Below, piece after piece: positions 8,386 through 19,190 of a DNA stretch of 64,000 nt. Position 1 is the stretch's first letter. Every line of letters starts with the position of its first letter. Source of the DNA: Lachnospiraceae bacterium (lineage in GTDB: Bacteria; Bacillota; Clostridia; Lachnospirales; Lachnospiraceae); contig JAGBNK010000025.1 in assembly GCA_017634455.1 (NCBI GenBank), positions 1 through 64,000 on the forward strand, given 5' to 3'. Position numbers and translations under genes: made by a program. The notes under the pieces were generated by a model, which ran no database searches, was not told the DNA's origin, and was given only the letters and a program-made list of their open reading frames with translations.

Positions 8386-8426
8386 CTAAGGACCTTAACT
8401 TAAACAGTTAAGGTCCTTAGTTTTTT
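8386..8426 (+). terminator. Intrinsic terminator of the cheY/cheX-like operon
   Basis: A 15-bp perfect stem (CTAAGGACCTTAACT and its complement) with a 5-nt loop, followed by TTTTTT. One of the strongest terminators in the window. Confidence 0.95.
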
Positions 8427-8454
8427 CACTTCAAATTCAATTAATAAATATTAT

Positions 8455-10647
8455 TTAATCATATACCGTGGTAGGATATTTGGCTGTGCCGAATCCTACA
8501 TCATATAATACCTTACCAGATTCATTGTCAGTTATCTTGAAGTGAATCTCATCTCTCTGTCTCTTGAAGAGCTTCTGTAAGAAGTTATATTTGATACCTG
8601 GAATCTTCTTGTTCTCCACATCATATCCATAGCTTTCTAACTGTTCCTGTACCCATGGCTGTAATTTCTTAGTATAATTACCATGAGCTGTCACTTCCAA
8701 TGTCTGACTAGACTGATTTGCATTATAATTCATAAGCATCAAATCCAGATAAATGATTGGAGATATATCCATTGTCTCCCAATCCTTGCCAGAACCACCG
8801 GTAGCATATACAGTAAACTTGGATTTGCCATATTCATAACCTGACAAATCAATATCTATTGTATAACCGCCCAGAGTAGTATCATGTGTCATTTCGCCGG
8901 AAACAAGAGGATCCTTATCAGATTTATTCTCATAATAATTGAATTTAAATCCTGTAGTATTCTCTGTTCCACCTGATACATTTTTGAAAAGAAGCTTGCC
9001 CTTGTTAGTAGACAAATCATAATCCACAAGCTCAATATCCATATAGATAACATCTGCATCAGCATTGCCGCCTTTTACAGTAGACATATCAATATCAGCA
9101 AGCTTAGCAATAAACTTCGACTTCTTAGCCAACTCGTCATTGAGGAAATCCAATCCGTACTCTTCTATCTCTGTCTTGGTCTTAGAATACAAATTAGTAC
9201 CCAATCCCAACTTATCTCCAGGTATACCTACATTCATAGCTGCCAGAGTTGTAGGGAACAAATCAAATGTAGAATAAGTTCTAGCCTCTCCTGTGCTCTT
9301 AGCTACTGCTTTGGCACCACCTGTTTCAGAATCAGGCAAGCCACCATTTGGATCACCATTTAATATAGATACATATGTCTTTCTCTGATAATCCTTGGAT
9401 ACATCTGCACAGAAATCACTATCCATTGTCAGATGATCTCCAGAGAGAACCACTGTGGTATTGTCATACCATGGTTGCTGCTTAATCCACTCAACCAACT
9501 CACTTACCTGCTTTGATGAGCAGTACATTACATTGGAATATTGATCATTGAAATTATTTTCACACAAATCACATACATAGCCATCCTCGAAATGAGTATC
9601 TACTGTAAGTATCGTAAAATTAAATGGAACTCCAGAGTTCAAACTCTCATTTCCAAGAGTTGTAAGCTCTTCCTTGGCATGTTCAAAGAGGATTTCATCC
9701 TCAAATCCCCAGAATACATAGTAATCCTTATCAATCCAGCCCTGATCTACCGCATAGCGATAATCCATAATGTCATACTCACCATGCTCTGTAAAATATG
9801 TATCACGACCACCGAAGGAAGCCTTGGAACCAAGCATATATACCTGATGATATCCCTCATCCTTCAGGATATCTCCCAGTGTAACCATATCGCTAAAGAA
9901 TTTCTTCTGGGAAGACATGGCATTGTGTCTGATATCCAGCTGAAGCGGTAATCCAGAAGTCTGAGCCATTATTCCACCCATTGTCCATGTGGCTCCAGGA
10001 AGAGGTATGGCACCATTTAATACACCGGAATCACCTGAGAAATTCTCATTTGCCAAACCGATTTCAGTAAATTGTGGAATAACATTTTCCGAAAAAGCTC
10101 CACCAGCTGCTTCATCAGCATAAGTAGATTCCATTGATTCCAGATATACATATACCAGATTTCTCTTCTCCTCAGGGAACTTCAAATCAACATTTTTCGG
10201 ATCCACATAATTCTCTTCCACAAAAGTCGAACCTACAATCTGACCCTTCATGTAGTCGATAAAGCCAACTCCATTATTGAAATGAACTGCGGCCCATATA
10301 ACCATTACCCATGGAATCCACCATGCAATAAAGCGGAAGATTTTCTCATTTCTGGTTCTGTCAGCTTTGGCTTCATGCAAGAAACCTCTATTTGCCAGAA
10401 AAGCAAAGAGATTATATACAAATAATCCCAGAAGCACTGCAGGCAACATACAGTTAATAAAGAACTTCTCTATCATGCCGCCACCTGTACCATCCAAATT
10501 AGAAGTCAGATGATATACCAGCTCATCCATTGTAAGTCCAACCCAGGTTTTGAGTGCCCAAATAGATGAAAACATTATCAATCCTGCACCCCAGTACCAA
10601 CGGGAATAGCCGTGTCTACCATCTTTTTTAAAATGCAATTTCTTCAT
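8455..10647 (-). CDS. LtaS/MdoB-like phosphoglycerol transferase (sulfatase fold)
   Basis: 730-aa membrane-anchored alkaline-phosphatase-superfamily enzyme. About three N-terminal transmembrane helices (20-40, 68-88, 108-125) precede an extracytoplasmic sulfatase domain. Metal and catalytic residues are recognisable: E170 in VYLESMESTY, a nucleophilic Thr in GATWTMGG (T220 or T222), and the DH pair in VVLSGDHLTMD. Such enzymes move phosphoglycerol from phosphatidylglycerol onto teichoic acid or glucans. The last ~190 residues form an extra beta-rich region not found in LtaS. It follows the YfhO-like gene by 1 bp, an association that supports envelope polymer synthesis. The exact product (lipoteichoic acid or another glycerol phosphate polymer) is unknown. 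Confidence 0.85.
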   Translation of the reverse strand: MKKLHFKKDGRHGYSRWYWGAGLIMFSSIWALKTWVGLTMDELVYHLTSNLDGTGGGMIEKFFINCMLPAVLLGLFVYNLFAFLANRGFLHEAKADRTRNEKIFRFIAWWIPWVMVIWAAVHFNNGVGFIDYMKGQIVGSTFVEENYVDPKNVDLKFPEEKRNLVYVYLESMESTYADEAAGGAFSENVIPQFTEIGLANENFSGDSGVLNGAIPLPGATWTMGGIMAQTSGLPLQLDIRHNAMSSQKKFFSDMVTLGDILKDEGYHQVYMLGSKASFGGRDTYFTEHGEYDIMDYRYAVDQGWIDKDYYVFWGFEDEILFEHAKEELTTLGNESLNSGVPFNFTILTVDTHFEDGYVCDLCENNFNDQYSNVMYCSSKQVSELVEWIKQQPWYDNTTVVLSGDHLTMDSDFCADVSKDYQRKTYVSILNGDPNGGLPDSETGGAKAVAKSTGEARTYSTFDLFPTTLAAMNVGIPGDKLGLGTNLYSKTKTEIEEYGLDFLNDELAKKSKFIAKLADIDMSTVKGGNADADVIYMDIELVDYDLSTNKGKLLFKNVSGGTENTTGFKFNYYENKSDKDPLVSGEMTHDTTLGGYTIDIDLSGYEYGKSKFTVYATGGSGKDWETMDISPIIYLDLMLMNYNANQSSQTLEVTAHGNYTKKLQPWVQEQLESYGYDVENKKIPGIKYNFLQKLFKRQRDEIHFKITDNESGKVLYDVGFGTAKYPTTVYD

Positions 10648-10648
10648 C

Positions 10649-13582
10649 TTAATTATTGCCCCTCTTTCTCTTAGTCTGTGTCCAAACTAGTAATCCAAGA
10701 AATACAATAAATGCAACTATAGAAACATATAAACCATATTTCACATAAGGATTTGTATATACCAGTTCAATGTCATGCTCACCTGCAGATACTGCAACAG
10801 CCATGTACATAACATCTGCGTTATAAAGCTTGGTCTCCTTGCCATCTACATACGCCTTCCAGCCATCCGCATATGGAATTGTAAACATAACCATATCATC
10901 AGCCTGAGCACTGTAATGAGCATTTACCTTGTCACAACCCACCTGTAAATCTGTCACGCCCTTGCTCTGTAAGTTTCTAGCACACTCAGTGTAATTATCA
11001 AGGGGCTGACAGTAGATGCCTATATCGTCAAATGTATAGATACCTTTGGTTGGAAATGTAATATCAATCTGAGTCAGACCCTGTCTCTGATAATTGAAGT
11101 TGACAGTATAATTATCCTGACCATTGTAATATGTATATGCCTTGGTATTTACAGTCATCTTGTCAACTAACTCATTCTCACCAATATATCCTGTGAAGTT
11201 CACATCAATATTGCTTATTGGAATAGAATAATATTTCTCTGACTTATATTTCTGCTTCTTGGAATATGATAAATGTTTCCAAGCCTCAGCATCATATGTA
11301 CCAGTAGGATCAGCTTCAGGATTATTGTACAAATCATACATTGTAGACTCCTGAACCTTGAGATTGTCAAAGCACAGATATGTCTCTGCTTCATCCAATC
11401 CTTCGAAATACAAGGATACTGTAGCACCATTTGCAATAGTTACTATCTTGCCATCCTCAATATAAGCATTGCCATCCTCATTTTCAATTGTATAATCAAT
11501 CTTTTCAGAAGTAAGCTTAATATCACTCTGTGGTATATTCTGAAGTTTAGCTACATCAGCATCCTCCAGGACAACGCCCTCTATAAGTGCTTCCTGCTTC
11601 TCAACAGAATTCAACTTATTCCAATCACTTCTTGTTATATAAGAACCAACTCCGAATCCAAGAGGAAGTACATCCTTATTTACATATACTTCATATTTCT
11701 CATCATTGATTTCAAACTCTTCTCTATCGATGTAATCATAAGGAACTACCTTCTCAAGAGGCATCTCCTCAGGAGCATTTAGATCAGTATCATCAACAGG
11801 CTTAGTTGCCCCCTCGTCAGTTACAGTAGATGTAACATCGGATACAATTGAATCATCATCACCACCTGACTCATCCTCTGTCTCAGCATCTCTCTGCAGA
11901 GCATAATATTTCACACCTGACAAAGTATTTAATATAGTTCTGTCATCATATCCGTTGTAGTCAAATGAATTGGTGTCCGGTAATTCCAGAAGCATTCTAA
12001 ACTCATTTACCAAAGGATTAGACAAAGTCCAATAGTAGCTTGATGAAGACAATCCAACTGTTGTTCCAGCATTCTGGGTTATAACATTGCTGGCATATCT
12101 AAAGAATGATTCATCTCCCAGTTCTTCCACCTTGGCCAGCACTGCTGCTGTCTCATTATCCCAGAACTCTCTCACCATCTTCTTGGAAGTACTCTCACCA
12201 ATGTAATCATCCTTGGCATATCTGTTGAAGAATGAACATACCACAGACAGCATTACAATTATAATGATTGCCCATGACTTTCTCTTCATTGGGAAATATT
12301 TATCCTTGTCCTCGAAAGGCATAAGAATTACAAGTGCTGCAAAAGCAAACACGATTATTTCAAATACATCTACTTTTCTAGAATATCCACAGATGAAGCA
12401 GATAACCACATACACACCCAGACCTGCAAATATTTTCATTGCATCCTTGGCATTGAGATTCATCAGATCATCCCACATTTTCACCAGTATATAACTGCAC
12501 AGAAGCACAAAGCCGAAGCACCATCTGTTAGTCACATATGAGAAACCATTTAAAATATGTCCCAGCTCAGGCACCAGCATAACCACAATACCAATAAGCA
12601 TGAAGCTCTTGAGCATGCCATAGCCCTTCTTGGTTACAAACAGAATAACTGCCAAAAGCACAATAGCTCCAAGTCCCATGTACATCCAGTAGTTACTTCC
12701 TGATGCAATGAATCCACCTGGCAACTTAGAATAGTACATCAATGGATAGAATGTAGGAACATATGTCTCTCCACCCATTCTGCTGTCTGTGAGAAATGTA
12801 ATTACTACAGGTACAAATATCATTCCTGCAAGTCCCACACCCAAAGCTGCGTAAATTCCAGTCTGTAATGTATATACAAGTCTATCCTTCCAAGGAGCCT
12901 TGCCAAATATATATACTGCAAAAAGGAAGTATACAACTGACAGAATAACCAGCATGTAGAAAAAATAGAAGTTACTTAAAGCTGCAAGCATTACTGACAC
13001 TGTAAGCACCCAGAACTTCTTCTCTCTCTTCAGCATCTCCATTCCCAATATAATAAGTGGCAAATATACCATTGGATTTAAGAAGAAAGGATGACGCATA
13101 ATATTGGTCAATGCCCAGAAACAGAATATATATGACATAGTACCAGCTAATACTCCATATCTGTTCTTGTTTCCCATATAGAAGCACATTGCAGAAAAGG
13201 CTAATCCAGCACAGTATATTCTGGCAAATATTGAGATACCATAATAGATATACATATATTTGCTTGAAAATAAAAATGCAAATATACAGAATGGATCGCC
13301 GATAACATAATAATTCAATGTTGCTAATATATCAGCACCCTCTCCTATGGAGAAATCCCATCTAGGAATGGTAAATGTATGCTCCACAAAAAAGTTATGA
13401 AGTATCTGACGAATATAATCTCCATAATAGATATATGCTCTAAAATGCTGTTCATATCCATCATCCTTCCATATGAATGTTCTCTTTGCTACTAAAAAGA
13501 ATATACATATAACTGCAGTAATACATGCAAATGCAATTGTATAAGTTAATATGTATTTCTTCTTGCTATCATTTGTTCCCAT
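10649..13582 (-). CDS. YfhO-family polytopic membrane protein
   Basis: 977-aa YfhO-type membrane protein. An N-terminal signal-anchor is followed by a GT-C-like membrane region with about a dozen helices (to ~440), a long extracellular region (~460-950) and a final helix (YGLYVSIVAFIVFLGLLVW) before a basic tail. YfhO relatives are implicated in transferring sugars from undecaprenyl carriers to cell-surface polymers such as lipoteichoic acid (family knowledge). An acidic Ser/Thr/Asp-rich insert near 575-610 (ESGGDDDSIVSDV) is probably a disordered loop. AAGGAG precedes the ATG. It is the first gene of a pair with the LtaS/MdoB-like transferase. Confidence 0.85.
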   Translation of the reverse strand: MGTNDSKKKYILTYTIAFACITAVICIFFLVAKRTFIWKDDGYEQHFRAYIYYGDYIRQILHNFFVEHTFTIPRWDFSIGEGADILATLNYYVIGDPFCIFAFLFSSKYMYIYYGISIFARIYCAGLAFSAMCFYMGNKNRYGVLAGTMSYIFCFWALTNIMRHPFFLNPMVYLPLIILGMEMLKREKKFWVLTVSVMLAALSNFYFFYMLVILSVVYFLFAVYIFGKAPWKDRLVYTLQTGIYAALGVGLAGMIFVPVVITFLTDSRMGGETYVPTFYPLMYYSKLPGGFIASGSNYWMYMGLGAIVLLAVILFVTKKGYGMLKSFMLIGIVVMLVPELGHILNGFSYVTNRWCFGFVLLCSYILVKMWDDLMNLNAKDAMKIFAGLGVYVVICFICGYSRKVDVFEIIVFAFAALVILMPFEDKDKYFPMKRKSWAIIIIVMLSVVCSFFNRYAKDDYIGESTSKKMVREFWDNETAAVLAKVEELGDESFFRYASNVITQNAGTTVGLSSSSYYWTLSNPLVNEFRMLLELPDTNSFDYNGYDDRTILNTLSGVKYYALQRDAETEDESGGDDDSIVSDVTSTVTDEGATKPVDDTDLNAPEEMPLEKVVPYDYIDREEFEINDEKYEVYVNKDVLPLGFGVGSYITRSDWNKLNSVEKQEALIEGVVLEDADVAKLQNIPQSDIKLTSEKIDYTIENEDGNAYIEDGKIVTIANGATVSLYFEGLDEAETYLCFDNLKVQESTMYDLYNNPEADPTGTYDAEAWKHLSYSKKQKYKSEKYYSIPISNIDVNFTGYIGENELVDKMTVNTKAYTYYNGQDNYTVNFNYQRQGLTQIDITFPTKGIYTFDDIGIYCQPLDNYTECARNLQSKGVTDLQVGCDKVNAHYSAQADDMVMFTIPYADGWKAYVDGKETKLYNADVMYMAVAVSAGEHDIELVYTNPYVKYGLYVSIVAFIVFLGLLVWTQTKRKRGNN

Positions 13583-13611
13583 ATAAGCTCCTTAAAAGTT
13601 TTCCCATAAAA

Positions 13612-13644
13612 CCCAGTAAAGAGACGCTGTATTTCAAGCGTCTC
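13612..13644 (-). terminator. Terminator downstream of thrC
   Basis: Perfect 8-bp stem GAGACGCT / AGCGTCTC, followed on the minus strand by TTTACTGGGTTTT. It separates thrC from the yfhO-like gene. The T-tract is interrupted, so some readthrough is possible. Confidence 0.6.
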
Positions 13645-13677
13645 CCCTGACTATATCAATATAATTATTTCACCTAA

Positions 13678-15162
13678 CTATACAAGGAAATTTCTAACAA
13701 CCTGTGGCATTTCATCAACAGCACAAATTGTCTTGTGACGAACCTCAGCATTTCTAATTTCCTCAACTGCCTTTGGTACCTCCACGCCAGATACCTTGCT
13801 AAGTTCATCAACCAACTCAAAGTCTTCCATTGACTCATACTTAGAATCAATTGCAGACATTACGCTTCTTGCAAACTTGAATGGGCTTGCAGTTGAAGCA
13901 ATAACTGTAGGTGTATCATCCTGAGTTTCAGCCTTGTATTTAGCATAAACACCAGCTGCTACAGCCGTATGAGTATCAATGACATAACCAGTCTTCTCAT
14001 ACAAATCATGAATTGTCTTGGCTGTCTCTGCCTCATCAGTATAATTGCCATAGAATTCATCTAACTGAGCCTTCATGTCAGATGTGATTTCATACTTACC
14101 GGTCTCATTTAACTGCTTCATAAGTTCAGCATTCTTTACTGAATCTTCACCGGCAATTCTATATATCAATCTCTCAAGGTTACTTGAAATCAAAATATCC
14201 ATTGAAGGAGAATTTGTTAATACAAAGTCTCTGTTTCTGTCATATACGCCTGTGCTGAAGAAATCATATAATACCTTATTCTCATTGGATGCGCATATAA
14301 GCTTTGCAATTGGAAGTCCCATATTCTTGGCATAAAATGCTGCCAGAATATTTCCAAAGTTACCAGTTGGAACAACTACATTTATCTTGTCTCCTGACTT
14401 GATTTTCTCATTTTCCACAAGCTTAGCATAAGAGTATACATAATATACAATCTGTGGTACCAATCTACCGATGTTGATAGAATTGGCAGATGAAAACTGA
14501 AATCCCTTGGCGTCAAGTTCAGCAGCCATTTCCTTATCAGCAAACATCTGCTTCACACCTGTCTGAGCCTGATCGAAGTTACCATCAATTCCAACAACCA
14601 ATGTATTATCGCCAAGCTGTGTAACCATCTGTTGCTTCTGAATAGGACTAACTCCGTCCTTTGGATAAAATACAATAATGCGAGTTCCCTCAACACCAGC
14701 GAAGCCTGCTAATGCAGCCTTTCCTGTATCACCAGAAGTTGCTGTGAGAATTACAATATCATTTTTCACATTGTTCTTTCTTGCTGATGTAATCATAAGA
14801 TGTGGCAAAATAGAAAGTGCCATATCCTTAAATGCTATTGTTGAACCATGGAATAATTCCAGATAATATGCACCATCTGCATATACAAGAGGAGCAATCT
14901 CATCTGTATCAAACTTACTATCGTAAGCTCTCTCAATACAAGTCTTTAACTCCGACTCAGTGAAATCTGTGAAAAATAATTTCATTACCTCATAAGCAGT
15001 TTCCTGATAAGTCATTTTGCTCAAATCTTCCAGACTTACATCTAACTTTGGAATGGTAGTTGGGACAAATAATCCGCCACCATTTGCCAAGCCTTTTAAT
15101 ATAGCCTGGGAAGCGCTTACAACTTCATTTGCATCTCTTGTACTAACATACTTCAATTCCAT
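13678..15162 (-). CDS. thrC: Threonine synthase
   Basis: 494-aa PLP-dependent threonine synthase, converting O-phosphohomoserine to threonine. The N-terminal YVSTRDANEVVSASQAIL is typical of the long clostridial/enterobacterial type. The PLP lysine is in STIAFKDMALS near 112, and the phosphate-binding loop is in TATSGDTGKAALAGF. Its promoter has consensus boxes and lies face to face with that of the divergent AP2 gene. No T-box or threonine leader is visible upstream. Confidence 0.96.
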   Translation of the reverse strand: MELKYVSTRDANEVVSASQAILKGLANGGGLFVPTTIPKLDVSLEDLSKMTYQETAYEVMKLFFTDFTESELKTCIERAYDSKFDTDEIAPLVYADGAYYLELFHGSTIAFKDMALSILPHLMITSARKNNVKNDIVILTATSGDTGKAALAGFAGVEGTRIIVFYPKDGVSPIQKQQMVTQLGDNTLVVGIDGNFDQAQTGVKQMFADKEMAAELDAKGFQFSSANSINIGRLVPQIVYYVYSYAKLVENEKIKSGDKINVVVPTGNFGNILAAFYAKNMGLPIAKLICASNENKVLYDFFSTGVYDRNRDFVLTNSPSMDILISSNLERLIYRIAGEDSVKNAELMKQLNETGKYEITSDMKAQLDEFYGNYTDEAETAKTIHDLYEKTGYVIDTHTAVAAGVYAKYKAETQDDTPTVIASTASPFKFARSVMSAIDSKYESMEDFELVDELSKVSGVEVPKAVEEIRNAEVRHKTICAVDEMPQVVRNFLV

Positions 15163-15222
15163 GTTTATACCTCTTTTTTCACCTTGATTTATTATACAAT
15201 TTACTTCACAAAACTATCGTTA

Positions 15223-15252
15223 ATTATACTTTATTTGTTTGAAAAGTGTCAA
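15223..15252 (-). promoter_or_regulatory. thrC promoter
   Basis: Minus-strand TTGACA (15252-15247) and TATAAT (15228-15223), both perfect, separated by 18 nt, about 60 nt upstream of the thrC ATG. It overlaps the oppositely directed promoter at 15235-15263. Confidence 0.75.
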
Positions 15253-15263
15253 TGTGATATATT
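15235..15263 (+). promoter_or_regulatory. Promoter of the AP2-domain gene
   Basis: TTGTTT (15235-15240), a 17-nt spacer, and TATATT (15258-15263) with an extended -10 TGA. It overlaps the divergent thrC promoter, so simultaneous polymerase occupancy of both is unlikely. Confidence 0.5.
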
Positions 15264-15321
15264 AGGCATAACAAGGGCAAATAAGCCTAAAAACAAGTAG
15301 TTTTGCACAAAAGGGAGACCC

Positions 15322-16128
15322 ATGGCAACAGGAGTATATAAGACTAAGAAAAAGGATGGTTCCACATACTACAGAACCAGTATAAATTACAAGGGCAAGC
15401 ACATCAGTCTGGGTTCATCAGATGATCCACAGATTGCTCATGCCCTGTATACAGAAGCAAAGTCCATAATCAATGATTCAGCTTCCATAACTATTGCCAA
15501 CTTTCCTGCTGCATTATGCCATCTGCACTTTGAGAAAGCCATCAGTTTACTGAATCTCAGGGACAATAATATATATATCAAAAATCCTATATATCTGCAG
15601 AAAGGATTTTTCCTGTATTACCTGTCAGAAAACGAGGCTTTAAAATTTGACAACGATGACCTATTCTACTATTCCAGTCACAAAATAATCAAAAGACAGG
15701 GACATCTCTTTGTAAATGATTATGGAATGCAATATAACATTGCCCAGAGATACGGCATCAGAAACTTTGGAGTCGAAGGTAGAGATTATGAATTCGCCAA
15801 TGGCGATAACCATGATTTCACCTATTCAAATATTATTATTTTAAATAGATACTACGGTATAACAACAGAGGAGAAAAATAATAAAACCTGGTATGTTGCC
15901 AAACTTCATCTCAATGGCAAAGTTATCATCGGCAAATATACTAATGAACTCAAGGCTGCCATCGCTTATAACAAAGCTACAGATTATGCCAAAAAACATG
16001 GAATTGACAAGGATTTTCCAGAAAACTTTATCGAGGAATTATCTCCCCGAGAATATGCGGACATATATACCAGAGTTGGACTTGCAGATTCCTTCTATGA
16101 ACATATTGACCGCATCAGTTCAAAATAA
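15322..16128 (+). CDS. AP2-like DNA-binding protein with degenerate HNH-like middle
   Basis: 268-aa protein. Residues ~5-50 (KDGSTYYRTSINYKGKHISL) and ~186-225 (TWYVAKLHLNGKVIIGKY, then ELKAAIAYNKATDYAKKHG) look like two AP2/ERF-type three-stranded DNA-binding domains. Between them, GIRNFGVEGRDYEFANGDNH and DFTYSNIIILN resemble the layout of an HNH homing endonuclease, whose usual form has two His, an Asp-Gly and an Asn. Here most catalytic histidines are missing. This HNH-AP2 order is known from phage and plastid-like homing endonucleases. A GGGAGA ribosome-binding site precedes ATG. It stands alone between amino-acid genes and may be a domesticated regulator; function unknown. Confidence 0.65.
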   Translation: MATGVYKTKKKDGSTYYRTSINYKGKHISLGSSDDPQIAHALYTEAKSIINDSASITIANFPAALCHLHFEKAISLLNLRDNNIYIKNPIYLQKGFFLYYLSENEALKFDNDDLFYYSSHKIIKRQGHLFVNDYGMQYNIAQRYGIRNFGVEGRDYEFANGDNHDFTYSNIIILNRYYGITTEEKNNKTWYVAKLHLNGKVIIGKYTNELKAAIAYNKATDYAKKHGIDKDFPENFIEELSPREYADIYTRVGLADSFYEHIDRISSK

Positions 16129-16140
16129 ATTACAGCACTA

Positions 16141-16190
16141 AAAAAGCTTCATGAAATCAGATTAACACTGATAACATGAAGCTTTATTTT
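16141..16190. terminator. Bidirectional terminator between the AP2 gene and leuD
   Basis: Stem AAAGCTTCATG / CATGAAGCTTT with a second short internal pairing (ATCAG/CTGAT). Minus-strand transcripts meet TTTTTT after the stem and plus-strand transcripts meet TATTTTT, so it serves both convergent genes. Confidence 0.85.
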
Positions 16191-16206
16191 TGAAAATGTT
16201 AAATAA

Positions 16207-16695
16207 TTATTTTGAATTAATATAGTTCACAAGTCCTTCACAGGCAATTATCTTTTGCATAAATGGTGGGAACGCCTGGCCTTGGTATGTCTCACCCTTG
16301 GTCCTATTCGTAATCACACCTGTATCAAAATCAACCTCAACCTCATCACCCTCATCAATAGACTTTGAAGCTTCTGGACATTCAATAATCGGAAGGCCAA
16401 TATTAATAGCATTTCTATAAAATATTCTGGCAAATGTCTCTGCTATTACACAACTAACTCCCGCTGCTTTAATAGCAATTGGTGCATGCTCTCTAGAAGA
16501 TCCGCAGCCAAAATTTTTGGTTGCAACAATAATATCACCAACATTTACCTTCTTAACAAAATCCGCATCTATGTCTTCCATACAATGCTCTGCCAGCTCC
16601 TTTGGATCAGAAGAATTGAGATATCTGGCAGGAATAATTACATCTGTATCTACATTATCACCGAATTTAAATACTTTTCCACATGCTGCTTTCAT
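16207..16695 (-). CDS. leuD: 3-isopropylmalate dehydratase, small subunit
   Basis: 162-aa small subunit that, with LeuC, isomerises 2-isopropylmalate to 3-isopropylmalate in leucine synthesis. Motifs include [16 protein letters not shown] at the N-terminus and [15 protein letters not shown] near 62-77, which binds the substrate. The short length and N-terminus fit the clostridial/archaeal-type subunit. It follows leuC by 12 bp with a good AGGTGAG ribosome-binding site and is the last gene of the unit. Confidence 0.96.
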   Translation of the reverse strand: MKAACGKVFKFGDNVDTDVIIPARYLNSSDPKELAEHCMEDIDADFVKKVNVGDIIVATKNFGCGSSREHAPIAIKAAGVSCVIAETFARIFYRNAINIGLPIIECPEASKSIDEGDEVEVDFDTGVITNRTKGETYQGQAFPPFMQKIIACEGLVNYINSK

Positions 16696-16707
16696 CTATC
16701 TCACCTC

Positions 16708-17967
16708 CTATAAATCTTTAGGACCACTGATGCGTCCTGTAATGGCACTTGCTGCTGCAACTGCTGGACTGGCCAGATATATTTCAGAATCAATTGCACC
16801 CATTCTACCTACAAAGTTTCTATTTGTAGTAGATACACATTTCTCTCCACTGGCAAGAATGCCCATATATCCACCCAGACATGGTCCACAAGTAGGTGTG
16901 GAAACAACTGCACCAGCCTCGATAAATGTGCGAATAAAACCAGCTTCCATAGCCTGTAAATAGATATTCTGAGTTCCAGGAATAATAATACAGCGAAGAT
17001 TTTTGGCCACCTTGCGCCCCTTTAAAATTTCAGCTGCTGTTGCCAAGTCCTCAAATCTACCATTGGTACACGAACCAATAACAACCTGATCAATGGCAAT
17101 ATCTTCTACCTCATCAATAGTCTTGGTATTCTCTGGGAGATGTGGAAATGCTACTGTTGATTTCAATGTAGATAAATCAATTGTGATTGTCTCATCATAA
17201 TCTGCATCCTCATCTGCTGCATATACCTTGTAATCACGGCTTGAATGTTCCTTGAGATACGCCTCTGTAATGTCATCAACAGGGAAAATTCCATTCTTGG
17301 CTCCTGCTTCAATGGCCATATTACAGATGCAGAGTCTGTCATCCATTGATAATTCCTTGACACCCTCTCCAACAAATTCAAGGGAACGATACAGAGCACC
17401 ATCAACTCCAATCTCGCCAATAAGATGCAAGATTACATCCTTACCGCTGATATACTTCTGTGGTTTACCAATTAATTCTACTTTGATGGCAGAAGGAACC
17501 TTGAACCAAGCCTTGCCTGTAGCCATTCCTGCAGCCATATCAGTAGAACCAACACCTGTGGAAAATGCTCCAACAGCTCCATAAGTACAGGTATGCGAAT
17601 CTGCTCCGATTATACAATCTCCAGCTACGCACAATCCTTTCTCTGGTAAGAGGGCATGTTCAATCCCCATCTGTCCCACATCAAAGTAATTAGTTATATC
17701 ATTTTTGCATGCAAACTCTCTTACACATTTACAATGCTCTGCTGACTTAATATCTTTATTTGGCACGAAATGATCCATCACAAGAGCAATCTTGTCCTTA
17801 TGAAAGACTCCGTCCACTTTCATCTTCTCAATCTCATGAATGGCAACTGGTGAAGTAATATCATTTCCCAGAACCAAATCCAAATCAGCCTCTATAAGCT
17901 GACCTGCAACCACTGAATCTAATCCAGCATGAGCTGCAAGGATTTTCTGTGTCATTGTCATTCCCAT
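16708..17967 (-). CDS. leuC: 3-isopropylmalate dehydratase, large subunit
   Basis: About 419 aa, an aconitase-superfamily catalytic subunit carrying a [4Fe-4S] cluster. Cluster cysteines lie in [14 protein letters not shown] and in [14 protein letters not shown]; the catalytic DSHTCTYGA is also present. The start at 17967 ([10 protein letters not shown]) is preferred because AGGAGG lies 8 nt upstream. The in-frame ATG at 18006 has no ribosome-binding site. It is likely co-transcribed with leuD. Confidence 0.96.
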   Translation of the reverse strand: MGMTMTQKILAAHAGLDSVVAGQLIEADLDLVLGNDITSPVAIHEIEKMKVDGVFHKDKIALVMDHFVPNKDIKSAEHCKCVREFACKNDITNYFDVGQMGIEHALLPEKGLCVAGDCIIGADSHTCTYGAVGAFSTGVGSTDMAAGMATGKAWFKVPSAIKVELIGKPQKYISGKDVILHLIGEIGVDGALYRSLEFVGEGVKELSMDDRLCICNMAIEAGAKNGIFPVDDITEAYLKEHSSRDYKVYAADEDADYDETITIDLSTLKSTVAFPHLPENTKTIDEVEDIAIDQVVIGSCTNGRFEDLATAAEILKGRKVAKNLRCIIIPGTQNIYLQAMEAGFIRTFIEAGAVVSTPTCGPCLGGYMGILASGEKCVSTTNRNFVGRMGAIDSEIYLASPAVAAASAITGRISGPKDL

Positions 17968-18039
17968 TGACTCTTCCTCCTTCTTTTGTTCTAATCTCGC
18001 CGTCAAATTAGTAGCGAGATAATTCCAATTTAGATAAAC

Positions 18040-18101
18040 GGCCGTGGAAATCCGCGGCCTTTCAAATCAATATACTTCTTCTCTGTGTGCAAAAAGCACA
18101 C
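18040..18101 (-). other. Two hairpins in the ilvC-leuC gap
   Basis: The 162-bp gap between ilvC and leuC (18129 to 17968) holds GGCCG/CGGCC at 18040-18059 (with an inner GG/CC) and GTGTGC/GCACAC at 18085-18101. The first is the most GC-rich stem nearby but is followed by GTTTATC rather than a clean T-run. Possibilities are a weak terminator, a processing site, or nothing specific. Confidence 0.4.
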
Positions 18102-18129
18102 CCCCAAAACCTTCAACCTAAAAATGAAA

Positions 18130-19176
<1,047 letters not shown>

Positions 19177-19190
19177 TCACTTCTTTTGAT

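Noticed and set aside
13163-15321. T-box or threonine leader before thrC
   Set aside because: The leader is about 50 nt from a consensus promoter to the start codon, too short for a T-box, and no specifier or antiterminator pattern is seen.
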